A stretch of 48,808 nucleotides of DNA from Nitrospirae bacterium MYbinv3 (GCA_002753395.1 PEAB01000017.1:1-48808); one strand, 5' to 3'. Positions 24,181-34,454 are shown, counted from the stretch's first letter. A program made the numbers and translations. The notes: generated by a model from the letters alone, not told the origin.

Positions 24181-24208
24181 TTGACTTTATGAGAATGAAC
24201 TATATAGA
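24181..24208 (+). promoter_or_regulatory. Probable sigma-70 promoter
   Basis: TTGACT (24181-24186) and TATAGA (24203-24208) are separated by 16 bases, 64 bases before the lipoprotein start at 24272. A second AT-rich ATAATAT lies nearer the gene. Confidence 0.45.
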
Positions 24209-24271
24209 ATTAGAGTTTATATAACATGGGATAATATAAGATTAAGATATCAAAAGAGAAGGAGACTTGGA

Positions 24272-25096
24272 ATGAAAATAACAATAACGTTATTAATAAT
24301 GCTGGTGTTTTTTACAGGATGTGCTAAAGATAGAACACCAATCGTAATAAAGGAAGGGATGATTGAGTTTTCAGGTTCGTATAAGGTGATACGAGGTACA
24401 GGGATTGCTAGTGGTGCAATCTGGATGGACTATTTTGATAATCTTAAAAATGTGTATGGGTTTGGTTCTATTGCACATGTTAGAGGGGAGGTAACGATCT
24501 TCAACTCTAAGCTATATGTTTCAAAGGTCTACGACAAGACTGTTAATATGTACGACAAAACCCGATATAAGGTGAATGATCCGTCGTTTGGATTACAGGA
24601 AGCCTATCAATTTGTGTGGTTACAACAGGAAGAGTGGCAGGACATACCCATACCAAATACCGTTAAAACCTATAAGGATCTGCAATTGTTTGTCAAGGAG
24701 CAGGCAGAGAAGGCTGGTCTTGACGTAGGAAAACCGTTTGCTTTTTTGATGTACGGAATGCCAACAGAATTCAAATGGCATATATGCAGTAACGTCTATG
24801 ATGTAAAGGAGTTCCCAAGGAATACATTTATCATATCAAAGGTTCAATACTATACAATAAAGGAGATGATAGATATCATAGGAGTTTATGCACCAGTTGA
24901 TTCAGAGTTGTATTATGAACAGTTTGATCTCAGAACGTTTTCACAAGTAAAAGAGGATGTAATCATGCGTCTTCATTTTGTCTCTCGAGATAGCGATGCG
25001 GCTGGACGTCTTTATGACTTGATACTTGGCCCTGACATGGTGCTGCGATTACCGGTAAGACCGCCTGTAGTAAACCCGTCTGTAAAGCCAAAATAG
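24272..25096 (+). CDS. Lipoprotein, possibly acetolactate decarboxylase-like fold
   Basis: A 274-residue protein with a lipoprotein signal: MKITITLLIMLVFFTGC, lipidated Cys at residue 17. The mature region YGFGSIAHVRGEVTIFNSKLYVSKV followed by KPFAFLMYGMPTEFKWHI has the spacing of alpha-acetolactate decarboxylase (GDFGIGTF, GELIxLDGxxY, then PFAxVTxF). Whether the metal ligands are kept cannot be confirmed by eye. If the match holds, it would be an exported member of that fold and probably not the classical cytoplasmic enzyme. The C-terminus is Pro-rich (RLPVRPPVVNPSVKPK). It has GGAG before the ATG and is monocistronic. Confidence 0.55.
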   Translation: MKITITLLIMLVFFTGCAKDRTPIVIKEGMIEFSGSYKVIRGTGIASGAIWMDYFDNLKNVYGFGSIAHVRGEVTIFNSKLYVSKVYDKTVNMYDKTRYKVNDPSFGLQEAYQFVWLQQEEWQDIPIPNTVKTYKDLQLFVKEQAEKAGLDVGKPFAFLMYGMPTEFKWHICSNVYDVKEFPRNTFIISKVQYYTIKEMIDIIGVYAPVDSELYYEQFDLRTFSQVKEDVIMRLHFVSRDSDAAGRLYDLILGPDMVLRLPVRPPVVNPSVKPK

Positions 25097-25430
25097 CACA
25101 AATAGCCTAGTAGTTTGAACTAGGGGATGGACACATGGTGTACAATGCCCCTTTATAAATTTAAACGAACGCATCTGGTTTCGTTATTAAACAAACTAAG
25201 AACTCTTTACGTTTTGTTAATTAATCATCTTAACAACATGTTAATCCATCTTTAGAAATACACCGCATCTAAATCTTAACTACCTGTTATCATTGCGTTT
25301 TTCTATTGTGCTTATCCGGCACAGTATTTGCATGTTCTGCATGTTATTGGCGAACAAACACTCTCTGTGATATCTATGATAATTGGAAAAAAGGTGCAAT
25401 AAGATAGAAAGGAGAATAACAGGTATATTT
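25097..25430. other. Intergenic region, AT-rich
   Basis: No gene or two-stem repeat is seen. It holds short TTGTTAA and TTAACAA words about 15 bases apart near 25215-25245, possibly an operator or a chance palindrome in AT-rich DNA, and no convincing promoter. Confidence 0.4.
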
Positions 25431-25781
25431 ATGTTAAATCTAACGTACAATGAAACAGGTGAAGACATAGGAGTCCTATCGTTAATGGGCGAGCTGGTAA
25501 TAGCAAACGCCGATGAGATAAAAAACGGTTTGCTGTTGGCCTTGGGAGACACCAAACAGCTTAAGCTAAACATCAGCGATGTAACGGAGGTTGACCTGTC
25601 CTGCATACAGATCCTGTGTGCCGCTCACAGGTTTGCCACTAAACTTAAGGGACATCTGAGCTTTGCAGTAGAACCGCCAGAGGTATTTAAGGATGTCGTA
25701 AGAGCCACTGGTGTTGCTAGACATAAGGGCTGCGTGCACGATGTAAACAATAGCTGCTTGTGGCTTAGAGATTGGGCCTGA
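25431..25781 (+). CDS. STAS domain protein
   Basis: A 116-residue single STAS domain, as in anti-sigma factor antagonists and in STAS proteins attached to chemosensory clusters. Starting at ATG 25431 gives MLNLTYNETGEDIGVLSLMGELVIANADEIKNGL, a normal first strand; the TTG frame at 25383 adds 16 residues without a clear site. The phosphorylatable position is likely Ser in TEVDLSCIQILCAAHRF. It is 31 bases before cheA and probably co-transcribed, so it may link CheA activity to a Ser/Thr phosphorylation switch or act as a scaffold. Confidence 0.8.
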   Translation: MLNLTYNETGEDIGVLSLMGELVIANADEIKNGLLLALGDTKQLKLNISDVTEVDLSCIQILCAAHRFATKLKGHLSFAVEPPEVFKDVVRATGVARHKGCVHDVNNSCLWLRDWA

Positions 25782-25812
25782 TATTAATCTGAACAGATAG
25801 GGAGTTGATCCT

Positions 25813-27948
25813 ATGAGTGAAAGTCAATTTAGAGAGGCCTTCAGAGAAGAGGCTCAAGAACATCTAACAGATCTTGAAAACACCATTATGGAGCTTGAAG
25901 AGAGGCTTGATGACGAAGACCTTATAAATAGGGCATTTCGTTCTATGCACACGTTGAAGGGATCCAGCGCTATGTTCGATTTTACTGATATCTCAGCCTT
26001 TACACACAACATAGAGACCGTATTCATGCTTGTCAGAGACGGTAAGATGAAGATGACAAAGGAGATACTCTCGCTATCTATGCAGGCCAGGGATCAGATA
26101 AAATACATGCTTAATCCTGAGACGGGTTCCGAGCTGTCAAACACATCCAAGCGGGAGGAACTCACAAAAAGGTTTAAGGCAATAGCTCAGGGGCAAGATA
26201 AGACCGGCGATACCGCTGTCAAGGAAGCCTCTCCCGCGGCTACTGCTCCGGAAAAGAAAAAATACACCTACCGGATACGCTTTCGTCCACACTCGAGTAT
26301 CTTTATGATGGGTACAAACCCTATCCTCCTTGTCAAGGAGGTGGCCCAGCTTGGACGCTCAAAGGTAGTGGCCCATACAGATAACATACCATTCTTGGAT
26401 GAGTACGACACTGGTTTGTGTTACATATTCTGGGATATAATCCTTACGACAGACAAGGGAATGGATGCGATAAAAGGCGTGTTTGTCTTTGTAGAGGACG
26501 ATTGTGAGTTAAAGATTACCGTTATTGACGAATCAGACTCCTTTAGCGAAGATCTTGACTATAAAAAGCTAGGCGAGATACTCTTAGAGCGCGGTGACAT
26601 TCATCAGGAGGACCTTGACGAGGTACTTGGTACACGTAAACTCCTTGGAGATATGCTCGTTGATGCTGGTCTTATACAAGTAAGTCATATTGAGGCTGCC
26701 CTGGTTGAGCAGGAGCACATACGTCAGGAGCGTCAGGGTCGTCAGAGGCCGGAGGAGACTATATCTACCATAAAGGTGCCTGCTGAGAAGCTAGATAGGC
26801 TGGTCAACCTTGTGGGTGAACTCGTGACCGTTCAGGCCAGGCTCACGCAGATGGCGGTCAAGCGGGTTGACTACGAGATGTTGTCAGTGGCCGAGGAGGT
26901 CGAACGTCTTTCCTCAGAACTAAGAGACAACACGATGAACATAAGGATGCTGCCAATTGGCACCATCTTCAATAGGTTCAAACGGGTCGTGCGAGACCTG
27001 TCAAACGAGCTCAAAAAAGAGGTTGAGATGACCACCGAGGGTGAGGCCACAGAATTAGACAAGACCGTAATAGAAAAGCTCAACGACCCTCTCGTCCATC
27101 TCATAAGAAACAGCATAGACCACGGGATAGAGACACCTGATGTCCGTGCTGCCGCTGGTAAACCCCGCAGGGGTACCATTCATCTGTCGGCGGAGCACTC
27201 TGGCGCTCATGTGTTGATACACATACGGGATGACGGTATGGGGCTTGACAAAGAGGCCATAAGACTCAAAGGTATTGAGAGGGGTCTAATAAACGCATCG
27301 GCAGAGCTGTCGGACAACGAGTTGTTTTCGTTGATATTTGCAGCCGGCTTTTCAACAGCAAAAGAGGTAACCAGCGTATCGGGCAGGGGTGTGGGGATGG
27401 ACGTGGTTAGGCGCGCCATCGAGTCCCTGAGAGGCTCTATTGAGTTAAACAGCGTAACGGGCAAGGCAACGATCATTTCCATTAAGCTGCCTCTGACGCT
27501 GGCCATTATAGACGGACTTTTAGTAAAGGTGGAAAAAGGCCAGTTTGTATTACCGCTGGCCTCTGTCATAGAGTGTGTATCAATCACTGCGGAGCAGATC
27601 AGCAGGGCACACGACAACGAACTGGTCATTGTGCGTGGTGAGATAGTGCCCTACATAAGTCTGAGAAAGCAGTTCTACATAGACGGCAAGTCTCCTGAGC
27701 TGCAACAGGTAGTCATAACAGAGGTAAACGGCGCTCGCGTGGGGTTTTTAGTTGACCACGTCGTTGGCGAGTATCAGACTGTTATTAAAAAGCTCGGCGG
27801 CCTTTATAAAAACGTAATAGGCATGTCGGGGGCCACCATTCTAGGCGACGGTTCTGTGGCTATCATCTTAGACGTCCCGCGCCTTATAGATCTGGCCAAA
27901 CAAGAGCAAGGGTTACAGACGAATAGAAATATAAGCAAGGGGGGTTAA
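25813..27948 (+). CDS. cheA: CheA-type histidine kinase
   Basis: A 711-residue hybrid chemotaxis kinase. The Hpt domain contains RAFRSMHTLKGSSAMF (phosphorylated H46). A ferredoxin-like P2-type region follows (about 155-255). Two repeated helical units come next (KLGEILLERGDIHQEDLDEVL, LLGDMLVDAGLIQVSHIEAALVEQ) that resemble the N-terminal domain of GspE/PilB ATPases. Then dimerisation and HATPase parts (LVHLIRNSIDHGIE, DDGMGLD, GRGVGMDVV, KATIISIKLPLTLAII) and a C-terminal CheW domain. It autophosphorylates and passes phosphate to CheY-like partners, none of which is in this window. Receptor partner: the MCP 87 bases downstream. Confidence 0.93.
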   Translation: MSESQFREAFREEAQEHLTDLENTIMELEERLDDEDLINRAFRSMHTLKGSSAMFDFTDISAFTHNIETVFMLVRDGKMKMTKEILSLSMQARDQIKYMLNPETGSELSNTSKREELTKRFKAIAQGQDKTGDTAVKEASPAATAPEKKKYTYRIRFRPHSSIFMMGTNPILLVKEVAQLGRSKVVAHTDNIPFLDEYDTGLCYIFWDIILTTDKGMDAIKGVFVFVEDDCELKITVIDESDSFSEDLDYKKLGEILLERGDIHQEDLDEVLGTRKLLGDMLVDAGLIQVSHIEAALVEQEHIRQERQGRQRPEETISTIKVPAEKLDRLVNLVGELVTVQARLTQMAVKRVDYEMLSVAEEVERLSSELRDNTMNIRMLPIGTIFNRFKRVVRDLSNELKKEVEMTTEGEATELDKTVIEKLNDPLVHLIRNSIDHGIETPDVRAAAGKPRRGTIHLSAEHSGAHVLIHIRDDGMGLDKEAIRLKGIERGLINASAELSDNELFSLIFAAGFSTAKEVTSVSGRGVGMDVVRRAIESLRGSIELNSVTGKATIISIKLPLTLAIIDGLLVKVEKGQFVLPLASVIECVSITAEQISRAHDNELVIVRGEIVPYISLRKQFYIDGKSPELQQVVITEVNGARVGFLVDHVVGEYQTVIKKLGGLYKNVIGMSGATILGDGSVAIILDVPRLIDLAKQEQGLQTNRNISKGG

Positions 27949-28043
27949 ACATGTAAAAATTATGGGATTAAAGGGCTTTCAAAAGTGCTTAATGAAGTAA
28001 ACGCCGTAGGCATACGGTAGACTATTATAGAGAGGTGGATACT

Positions 28044-31000
28044 ATGAAGTGGTTTTATGACATGAAAACCGCGACGAAGCTGGTGGGCAGCTTTGTTGTT
28101 GTCGCGTGTATAACGGTAATAGTAGGTGTCGTCGGTATTGTCAATCTCCACAAAATTGACGACGCCGACACATTCTTGTATGAGAAAATGACAGTACCGA
28201 TAAGTCAGATTGCCGACATAACCCAGGATTTTCAACGAATAAGGATAAATCTAAGAGATTTTGCGACGGCAACAAGTAAAGAAGAGAAAGCTGAAGCACT
28301 TAAAACGATAAATTCTCTTAGAAACAATATAGACAAATTATCCTCGGAGTTTGAAAAGACGGTTTTTACAGAAGAAGGTAAGAAAGTGTTTAACAATTTT
28401 TTAGATACCCGAAAGGCATATGGATCGGTCATAGATAGGATCGTAGAACTTGAAAATGCAGGAAAAGAAACGGAGTCTTTAGAGCTAATGAAAAATGAGG
28501 GGAAAAAGGCAGCCCAAGCAGAACAGGTCGCAATAGACGCCCTCCAGGAAAGAAAGTTAAAACAGGCGAAAGAGACATCCGATTCAAACACAGTTGTTGC
28601 TAAAAATGTTTCAAACCTGGTACTTGCCATAACCATAGTCGGATTTATCATAGCTATATTGTTGGGTATGTTTATATCGGCTTCAATAAGCAACCCATTA
28701 AAGGCTATGGTCAAGGCGGCTGATGGTATTGCCGTTGGCGATTTAGGTGTCAACATCGAGTATAACTCAAGGGATGAGGTTGGAATGCTTGCTCAAGCCT
28801 TCAGGTTTGTTATAGACAACATCAGGGAGTCAGCCTCAACGGCTGAGAAGATTGCCGGCGGCGACCTGAGTATTGAGGTCAAGGCAAAATCGGATAAAGA
28901 CGTACTCAGCAAGAGCATGCAGTCGGTTGTTGAGACCTTGCGCAATCTGGAGGCAGAGGCGGCAATGTTGACAAAGGCAGCGGTTGATGGTAGGCTTGCA
29001 ACCAGAGGCAATGCCGAGAATTTCAATGGCGGCTACAGAGAGATAGTTACTGGCGTTAATAAGACCCTGGATGCCGTTATAGGACCTTTAAACGTGGCAG
29101 CAAACTATGTAGACAGAATAAGCAAGGGTGATATACCGCCAGCCATTACAGATACGTATAACGGAGACTTCAACACTATCAAGGGCAACCTTAATGCTAT
29201 GGTAAAGATGATGAACGAGCTCTTGGCTGAAACCGACGTCATCATCAATGCTGCTGCCAACGGCGAACTAGACAAACGTGCCAACGACAAGCTCTTTGTA
29301 GGCGGCTGGCAGAAGCTCGTCTCAGGTGTCAACGACACGATAACCAACATAGTCAACCCGCTGATGGTAACGGCCGATTACGTGGATAAAGTCTCAAAGG
29401 GCGTGATACCACCAACGATAACGACCGAGTACAAGGGACAGTATAACGTTATCAAGGGCAACCTAAATGCTATGGTAAAGATGATGAACGAGCTCTTGGC
29501 CGAGACGGACGTCATAATCAACGCTGCTGCCAACGGCGAACTAGACAAGCGAGCCAACGACAAACTCTTTGTAGGCGGCTGGCAGAAGCTCGTCTTAGGC
29601 GTCAACGACACGATAACCAATATAGTCAACCCGCTGATGGTAACGGCCGATTACGTGGATAAGGTATCAAAAGGTGTGATACCACCAACGATAGCGACCG
29701 AGTACAAGGGACAGTATAACGTTATCAAGGGCAACCTAAATGCTATGGTAAAGATGATGAACGAGCTCTTGGCCGAGACGGATATTATTATCAAGGCTGC
29801 AGCTAATGGAGAGCTAGACAAACGTGCCAATGCCAATTTGTTCGTAGGCGGCTGGCAGAAACTCGTCGCCGGCGTCAACGACACGATAACCAACATAGTC
29901 AACCCGCTGATGGTAACGGCCGATTACGTGGATAAGGTATCTAAGGGCAACATCCCTCCAGCTATTACTGCTGAGTACAAGGGGCAGTACAATCTAATCA
30001 AAAACAACCTAAACTCCTGCATCACAAACATCAACGCGCTCGTAGCTGATGCAAACGTACTTGTAGAAGCAGCGGTAGCCGGTAAACTTGCTACCAGGGC
30101 GGATGCAACTAAGCACAGCGGGGACTACAGAAAGATCGTCGAAGGTGTAAACAAGACCCTCGATGCCGTGATAGGACCGCTAAACGTTGCAGCCAACTAT
30201 GTTGACAGGATCAGTAAGGGCGACATGCCGGAGGTCATCACCGATAGTTACAACGGAGACTTCAATACGATCAAGAACAACCTAAACGTACTAATTAAGG
30301 CTATGAACCGTATAACAGATGTGGCAAAGGAGATAGCCAACGGTAACCTCGTTATCGAGGTAAGAGAGAGGTCGACAGAAGATGAACTGATGAGGGCACT
30401 AGGGGCTATGATTCAGAAACTTACGGAGATAGTTACAGAGGTTAAAACCGCATCAGATAACGTGGCGGCAGGAAGCACGGAGTTAAGCTCCAGCTCTCAG
30501 GATATGTCTCAGGGCGCTACCGAACAGGCAGCCGCGGCAGAACAGGCCTCATCCTCTATGGAGGAGATGTCGGCCAACATCCGGCAGAATGCAGACAATG
30601 CCCTTCAAACCCAGAAGATATCGGAGAAATCCGCAGTCAACGCTGAGGAAGGCGGCAAGGCCGTATCAAAGACCGTAACTGCAATGAAGGATATTGCCGG
30701 TAAAATATCAATAATAGAGGAAATAGCCAGGCAAACGAATCTGTTAGCACTCAATGCGGCAATAGAGGCCGCACGTGCAGGAGAACACGGTAAGGGGTTT
30801 GCCGTTGTTGCCTCCGAGGTCAGAAAATTAGCAGAGAGAAGTCAGATGGCGGCTGGCGAGATCACACAATTGGCCTCGGCAAGCGTTGAGGTAGCCGAAA
30901 AGGCCGGTGAGATGCTGTCTGTTATCCTCCCAGACGTTAGAAAAACGGCAGAACTTGTACAGGAGATAAGCGCTGCAAGCAACGAACAAAACGTGGGCGC

Positions 31001-31358
31001 CGAGCAGATCAACAAGGCTATGCAGCAGTTGGATCAGGTTATACAGCAGAACGCATCAGCATCGGAGGAGATGGCCTCCACCTCTGAGGAACTCTCATCC
31101 CAGGCCGAACAACTACGGGCGATCATCTCTTTCTTTAAGATCGGCGACGAAGGCAGGGAAGGTTCCTCGGCAATCGTACGTAGAAGACCGCTCTCCTTAC
31201 AAAAAACAAAGGCAGCCCACGTTGCTAAAAAAGACGCCGACAGATCCGAACCTCACGCCAAACAAAAGGAGCTCGGAGATAGAAAAAAGATAGGTGTATC
31301 CCTGGCTATTAAAAACAGTGACAGCGACAATGACAGCAGAGATTTTGAGAGGTACTAA
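28044..31358 (+). CDS. Giant methyl-accepting chemotaxis protein with tandem HAMP-like repeats
   Basis: A 1104-residue receptor started at ATG 28044 ([13 protein letters not shown]), with AGAGGTGG upstream; GTG 28035 is also open. TM1 lies near 12-34 and a helical periplasmic domain (4HB type) extends to TM2 near 192-214. A HAMP domain follows, then five 91-residue units ([25 protein letters not shown].., [25 protein letters not shown]..), poly-HAMP style. Three central units are nearly identical at DNA level (period 273 bases). The signalling hairpin has [42 protein letters not shown]. No CheR-tethering pentapeptide ends it. It presumably works with the adjacent CheA. Confidence 0.92.
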   Translation: MKWFYDMKTATKLVGSFVVVACITVIVGVVGIVNLHKIDDADTFLYEKMTVPISQIADITQDFQRIRINLRDFATATSKEEKAEALKTINSLRNNIDKLSSEFEKTVFTEEGKKVFNNFLDTRKAYGSVIDRIVELENAGKETESLELMKNEGKKAAQAEQVAIDALQERKLKQAKETSDSNTVVAKNVSNLVLAITIVGFIIAILLGMFISASISNPLKAMVKAADGIAVGDLGVNIEYNSRDEVGMLAQAFRFVIDNIRESASTAEKIAGGDLSIEVKAKSDKDVLSKSMQSVVETLRNLEAEAAMLTKAAVDGRLATRGNAENFNGGYREIVTGVNKTLDAVIGPLNVAANYVDRISKGDIPPAITDTYNGDFNTIKGNLNAMVKMMNELLAETDVIINAAANGELDKRANDKLFVGGWQKLVSGVNDTITNIVNPLMVTADYVDKVSKGVIPPTITTEYKGQYNVIKGNLNAMVKMMNELLAETDVIINAAANGELDKRANDKLFVGGWQKLVLGVNDTITNIVNPLMVTADYVDKVSKGVIPPTIATEYKGQYNVIKGNLNAMVKMMNELLAETDIIIKAAANGELDKRANANLFVGGWQKLVAGVNDTITNIVNPLMVTADYVDKVSKGNIPPAITAEYKGQYNLIKNNLNSCITNINALVADANVLVEAAVAGKLATRADATKHSGDYRKIVEGVNKTLDAVIGPLNVAANYVDRISKGDMPEVITDSYNGDFNTIKNNLNVLIKAMNRITDVAKEIANGNLVIEVRERSTEDELMRALGAMIQKLTEIVTEVKTASDNVAAGSTELSSSSQDMSQGATEQAAAAEQASSSMEEMSANIRQNADNALQTQKISEKSAVNAEEGGKAVSKTVTAMKDIAGKISIIEEIARQTNLLALNAAIEAARAGEHGKGFAVVASEVRKLAERSQMAAGEITQLASASVEVAEKAGEMLSVILPDVRKTAELVQEISAASNEQNVGAEQINKAMQQLDQVIQQNASASEEMASTSEELSSQAEQLRAIISFFKIGDEGREGSSAIVRRRPLSLQKTKAAHVAKKDADRSEPHAKQKELGDRKKIGVSLAIKNSDSDNDSRDFERY
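29105..29923 (+). repeat. 273-base tandem repeats inside the MCP gene
   Basis: Three consecutive copies of 273 bases (91 codons), starting near 29105, 29378 and 29651, are highly similar at DNA level. Examples are the shared AAGATGATGAACGAGCTCTTGG and GGCGGCTGGCAGAAGCTCGTC words. Flanking units (about 29030 and 30160 regions) are more diverged. The pattern points to recent in-frame duplication or gene conversion. Confidence 0.85.
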
Positions 31359-31377
31359 AGAATTACCATAGTTGCTA

Positions 31378-31480
31378 ATAGAAGGGAGGGCTTTGCCTAC
31401 TGACGCAGGGGTTCGCAACCCCCTCCCTCAGACCCACCCACAAGGGGACCAGTCCCCGTGCCCCCATTATATCGCAGTTT
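31378..31480. repeat. Two-stem palindromic repeat, copy 7
   Basis: GGGAGGGCTTTGCC, a GACGCAGGGGTTCGCAACCCCC hairpin, CCTCAGACCCACCCACAAGGGGACCAGTCCCCG and CCCCCATTATATCG. Reverse orientation, slightly degenerate, 20 bases after the MCP gene. The remaining part of this 313-base gap (31481-31671) shows nothing else that I can name. Confidence 0.75.
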
Positions 31481-31671
31481 ATACATAATGTTTCAATCGC
31501 ATACTGAAGTATTACCTTTATGTCTGTTTACTTTGAAGTTTGAGTATCCGTTAATGTAACGTATATTTACAAACTTCATTTCTCTTGTTTATACTATTGG
31601 TCGTGTTTATGAAGGAGCTTCTTTTAGACATTGTCAGTATTGCCGAGACGTTGATTTTGCCCAAATAGTGT

Positions 31672-34056
31672 ATGTTTAAAATGAAGTCTTATAGAGTCGT
31701 TTTGCTTATTGCCTTGTCTATTGTAATTGTTTTACCGCTTGTAGACGTTTTTTTGGTCTACCCTGCGTTTATTAATCTCTTGGTAAAGAGTACGGAGGAT
31801 GAGGCGGTACGTGTTGCTAGACACATGTCAGCCCTTTTACCCTTGCAGGATAAAGGGATAAAGAAGGACTCGTTACCTGGTGATTTTTCCTTTAAGATAG
31901 AGGCGTTAAGGACGGACTTCAATATTGTTAAGGTGAAGCTGTTTGCAATAGACGGTCAGGTCTTGTTCTCTACTGACCCTGCGGACGTTGGCATGATAAA
32001 CACGAAAGAATACTTTAAAAATGTTGTCATTCGTGGACAGGTCTTTACGAAATTTGTGCAGCAAGGCGTCAAATCCTTAGAAAAACAGAAATACAGTTCT
32101 GACGTTATTGAGACATACGTACCGGTTTTTAGAAACTCTAAGGTAATCGGAGCATTTGAGATCTATTATGACGTTACATCCAGAAAAATGGCCCTAGACA
32201 AACTTATCAGCCGATACTTCATTATTCTTTTTATACTGGCTTTTAGCTACATACTCACGATCATCATCATCAACCTGAGGGCCAAGGCAACAGAAACCTT
32301 GCAGCATGACATGGAACATGACAAACAGTCGGCTGTCAAGTTGGTGGCAATTATGATTGTTGTAATATTTGCTACAGAAACCTTAATTATGCTTTTTATA
32401 CATTACATTATACCGTCTTTACCTGACATGTTAGGGGGCTTTGTTGACAGCTTCCTGTTGGTAGTTATTGTAAGCCCTGTTCTGTACGTGTTGGTCTTTA
32501 GACCCATGCTGGCTCAGATAAGACATCGACAGCAGGCAGAACACTTAAGCAAGGAGACGTCTGTTTATCTTGACAACATATTAAATTCCTCTACAGACAT
32601 GGGCATAATTGCTACTGACGTCAACTTACACATTAAGTATTATAATCAGGAGGCCGAAAAGCTATTGGGTTTTGGCAGGGATGTGGTGTTAGGGAAAACC
32701 GTCATGCAGATGCACGTGATGGCAAGAGTAAGTCCGTTGCGTTTTGATTCAATCCTGAAAAGACTCCAAAATACGGAGTCCCACTCTTTTGAGTTTCAAC
32801 TAAAAAAAGAAGACGGTGTACACTATATAGAGGCTAGGGTCAGTGGTATATGGGACAACCAGACGGTCTTAGCCGGCTACGTTATGACAATTAAGGATAC
32901 CACTGTGCACAGGGCCGAGCAGGAACAGATGCGGCGTCTCATTCGGAGTGTTGAATCAGCAGGGGAATCTGTTATCATAACGGACATCTCCGGTGTTATC
33001 GAATACGTAAATCCCTCGTTTACAAAGCTGACCGGATATACGATATCTGAGGCAATCGGCAAGAACCCCAAAGTTTTAAAAAGCGGTCTTCACAGTAATA
33101 GCCTTTACAAAGAGCTTTGGGACACAATCCTAAGTGGTGAGGTATGGTCTGGTGAGATTACGAACAAACGAAAGGATAGGACATTGTATGAGGTGCAGCT
33201 TACCGTTGCTCCGGTTTTTGGAGATCAAGGAAAAATCGAGGGTTTTGTTGCGATTCAGAGGGATATAACTGAGCTTAAGGAGCTGCACAAATCTCTGGAG
33301 CAAAAGGTAGAAAGTGGGATCAGGAAAATTTTCCAACAGCAGCAGATGTTGGTACAACAATCCAAGATGGCCACCATGGGGGAGATGATCGGGTCCATTG
33401 CCCACCAGTGGCGCCAACCCCTCAACGCCCTTGGCTTGATAATCCAGGACGTAGAAGACGCATATGAATATGGAGAGCTGGACAAGAACTACATCGACAA
33501 TCTTATAAAAGACTCTATTACGCAGATTAATTTTATGTCTCAAACCATTGATGATTTCAGGAACTTCTTTAAACCTTCAAAAGAAAAAACCACGTTTAAC
33601 ATTGTCAAGGCAATTAAAGAGGTCATCGTTATGGTTAAGGCCATGCTAAATAGCAAGAGTATTAAAGTTGAGACTGAAAGCGAAGAAGATATTACCGTTA
33701 CCGGATACCATAACGAATTCATGCAGGTTATACTCAACATGATTAATAATTCAAAGGATGCTATCTTAGAAAACAGGATAAACAACGATATTCATGGCGG
33801 TATAATATCAATAAGCATAAATAAGCATGATGGTATTGTGAAAATAGAGATCAAAGACAACGGAGGCGGCATCCCTGAACACGTCAAAGAGCGTATATTT
33901 GAACCATATTTTACAACCAAAGGTGAAGAGCATGGCACAGGGATTGGTTTGTACATGTCAAGGATCATTATTGAAAAAAACATGGGCGGTCACCTTTACG
34001 TTGATAATTACGTTAAGGATGGTGTAAGCGGTGCAATCTTCACAATAGAGATATAA
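31672..34056 (+). CDS. PAS-containing sensor histidine kinase (orphan)
   Basis: A 794-residue kinase. TM1 is near residues 8-30, followed by an extracytoplasmic region to about 180. TM2 is near 183-203, and two more TM helices lie near 220-280 (LVAIMIVVIFATETLIMLFI, FLLVVIVSPVLYVLVF). Two PAS domains follow (about 290-410 and 420-540; the second has GVIEYVNPSFTKLTGYTISEAIGKNPKVLKSG). The kinase core has MGEMIGSIAHQWRQPLNALGL with phospho-acceptor H578, then MIINNSKDA-type N-box, DNGGGIP and GTGIGLYMSR motifs. HQWRQPLN is common in histidine kinases of anaerobes with c-type PAS sensors. No response regulator is adjacent, so its partner is elsewhere. Confidence 0.9.
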   Translation: MFKMKSYRVVLLIALSIVIVLPLVDVFLVYPAFINLLVKSTEDEAVRVARHMSALLPLQDKGIKKDSLPGDFSFKIEALRTDFNIVKVKLFAIDGQVLFSTDPADVGMINTKEYFKNVVIRGQVFTKFVQQGVKSLEKQKYSSDVIETYVPVFRNSKVIGAFEIYYDVTSRKMALDKLISRYFIILFILAFSYILTIIIINLRAKATETLQHDMEHDKQSAVKLVAIMIVVIFATETLIMLFIHYIIPSLPDMLGGFVDSFLLVVIVSPVLYVLVFRPMLAQIRHRQQAEHLSKETSVYLDNILNSSTDMGIIATDVNLHIKYYNQEAEKLLGFGRDVVLGKTVMQMHVMARVSPLRFDSILKRLQNTESHSFEFQLKKEDGVHYIEARVSGIWDNQTVLAGYVMTIKDTTVHRAEQEQMRRLIRSVESAGESVIITDISGVIEYVNPSFTKLTGYTISEAIGKNPKVLKSGLHSNSLYKELWDTILSGEVWSGEITNKRKDRTLYEVQLTVAPVFGDQGKIEGFVAIQRDITELKELHKSLEQKVESGIRKIFQQQQMLVQQSKMATMGEMIGSIAHQWRQPLNALGLIIQDVEDAYEYGELDKNYIDNLIKDSITQINFMSQTIDDFRNFFKPSKEKTTFNIVKAIKEVIVMVKAMLNSKSIKVETESEEDITVTGYHNEFMQVILNMINNSKDAILENRINNDIHGGIISISINKHDGIVKIEIKDNGGGIPEHVKERIFEPYFTTKGEEHGTGIGLYMSRIIIEKNMGGHLYVDNYVKDGVSGAIFTIEI

Positions 34057-34087
34057 CCACAGCAGTAATCGTTCAACCGTATGTATT

Positions 34088-34410
34088 AAGAAGGGGAGGC
34101 TCTGCATGTTGCCGCAGTGGGTCGCAACCTCCTCCTCAGACCAGCCCACAAGGGGACTGGTCCCCTTGCAGAGGGATCTGAGGGGTAATGCTGTTGACTT
34201 AAGGTTGTGAAGTTGAAAAAAGGGAGGGCTTTGCCCTCCCTTAGACCCTCCCACAAGGGAACTTGTTCCCTTGACCCTGTAAATGTCAGGCGTGGCTGCT
34301 TAAAATGTCGCCATGTGCATACATGTTAATGCTTAAGTCAACAGCATTAGGGCTGAGGGGCATGGCGCAACTTCTATTTCCAAAAAACACGATGTTTTTC
34401 TTATGCACCT
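34088..34410. repeat. Two-stem palindromic repeat, copy 8 (multiple modules)
   Basis: In order: GGGGAGGCTCTGC, a CCGCAGTGGGTCGCAACC variant of the third hairpin, CCTCAGACCAGCCCACAAGGGGACTGGTCCCCTTG, TAATGCTGTTGACTTAAGG, GGGAGGGCTTTGCCCTCCC preceded by AAAAAA (a terminator on the minus strand), AATGTCAGGCGTGGCTGCT, CTTAAGTCAACAGCATTAG and TTCTTATGCACC. It contains every module of the family in one place. Confidence 0.8.
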
Positions 34411-34426
34411 TTTTCCCTGCCACTAT

Positions 34427-34454
34427 TTGACAAAACCTTATCAATGCCTATATA
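34427..34454 (+). promoter_or_regulatory. Probable sigma-70 promoter for glutamate synthase
   Basis: A perfect TTGACA (34427-34432) and TATATA (34449-34454) are 16 bases apart; TATAGT two bases further downstream is an alternative -10. It lies about 45 bases before the first glutamate synthase gene. Confidence 0.6.

Larger units (their letters stand above)
23892..24271. other. Intergenic region between divergent genes
   Basis: Contains a family 2 repeat copy (about 23970-24092), a two-stem repeat copy (about 24091-24175) and a likely promoter (24181-24208). No further coding region is visible. Confidence 0.7.

Noticed and set aside
29105-29923. CRISPR-like array suspected from the regular 273-base spacing
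   Set aside because: The repeats are coding, in frame, and too long, without unique spacers. They encode HAMP-like units of the chemoreceptor.
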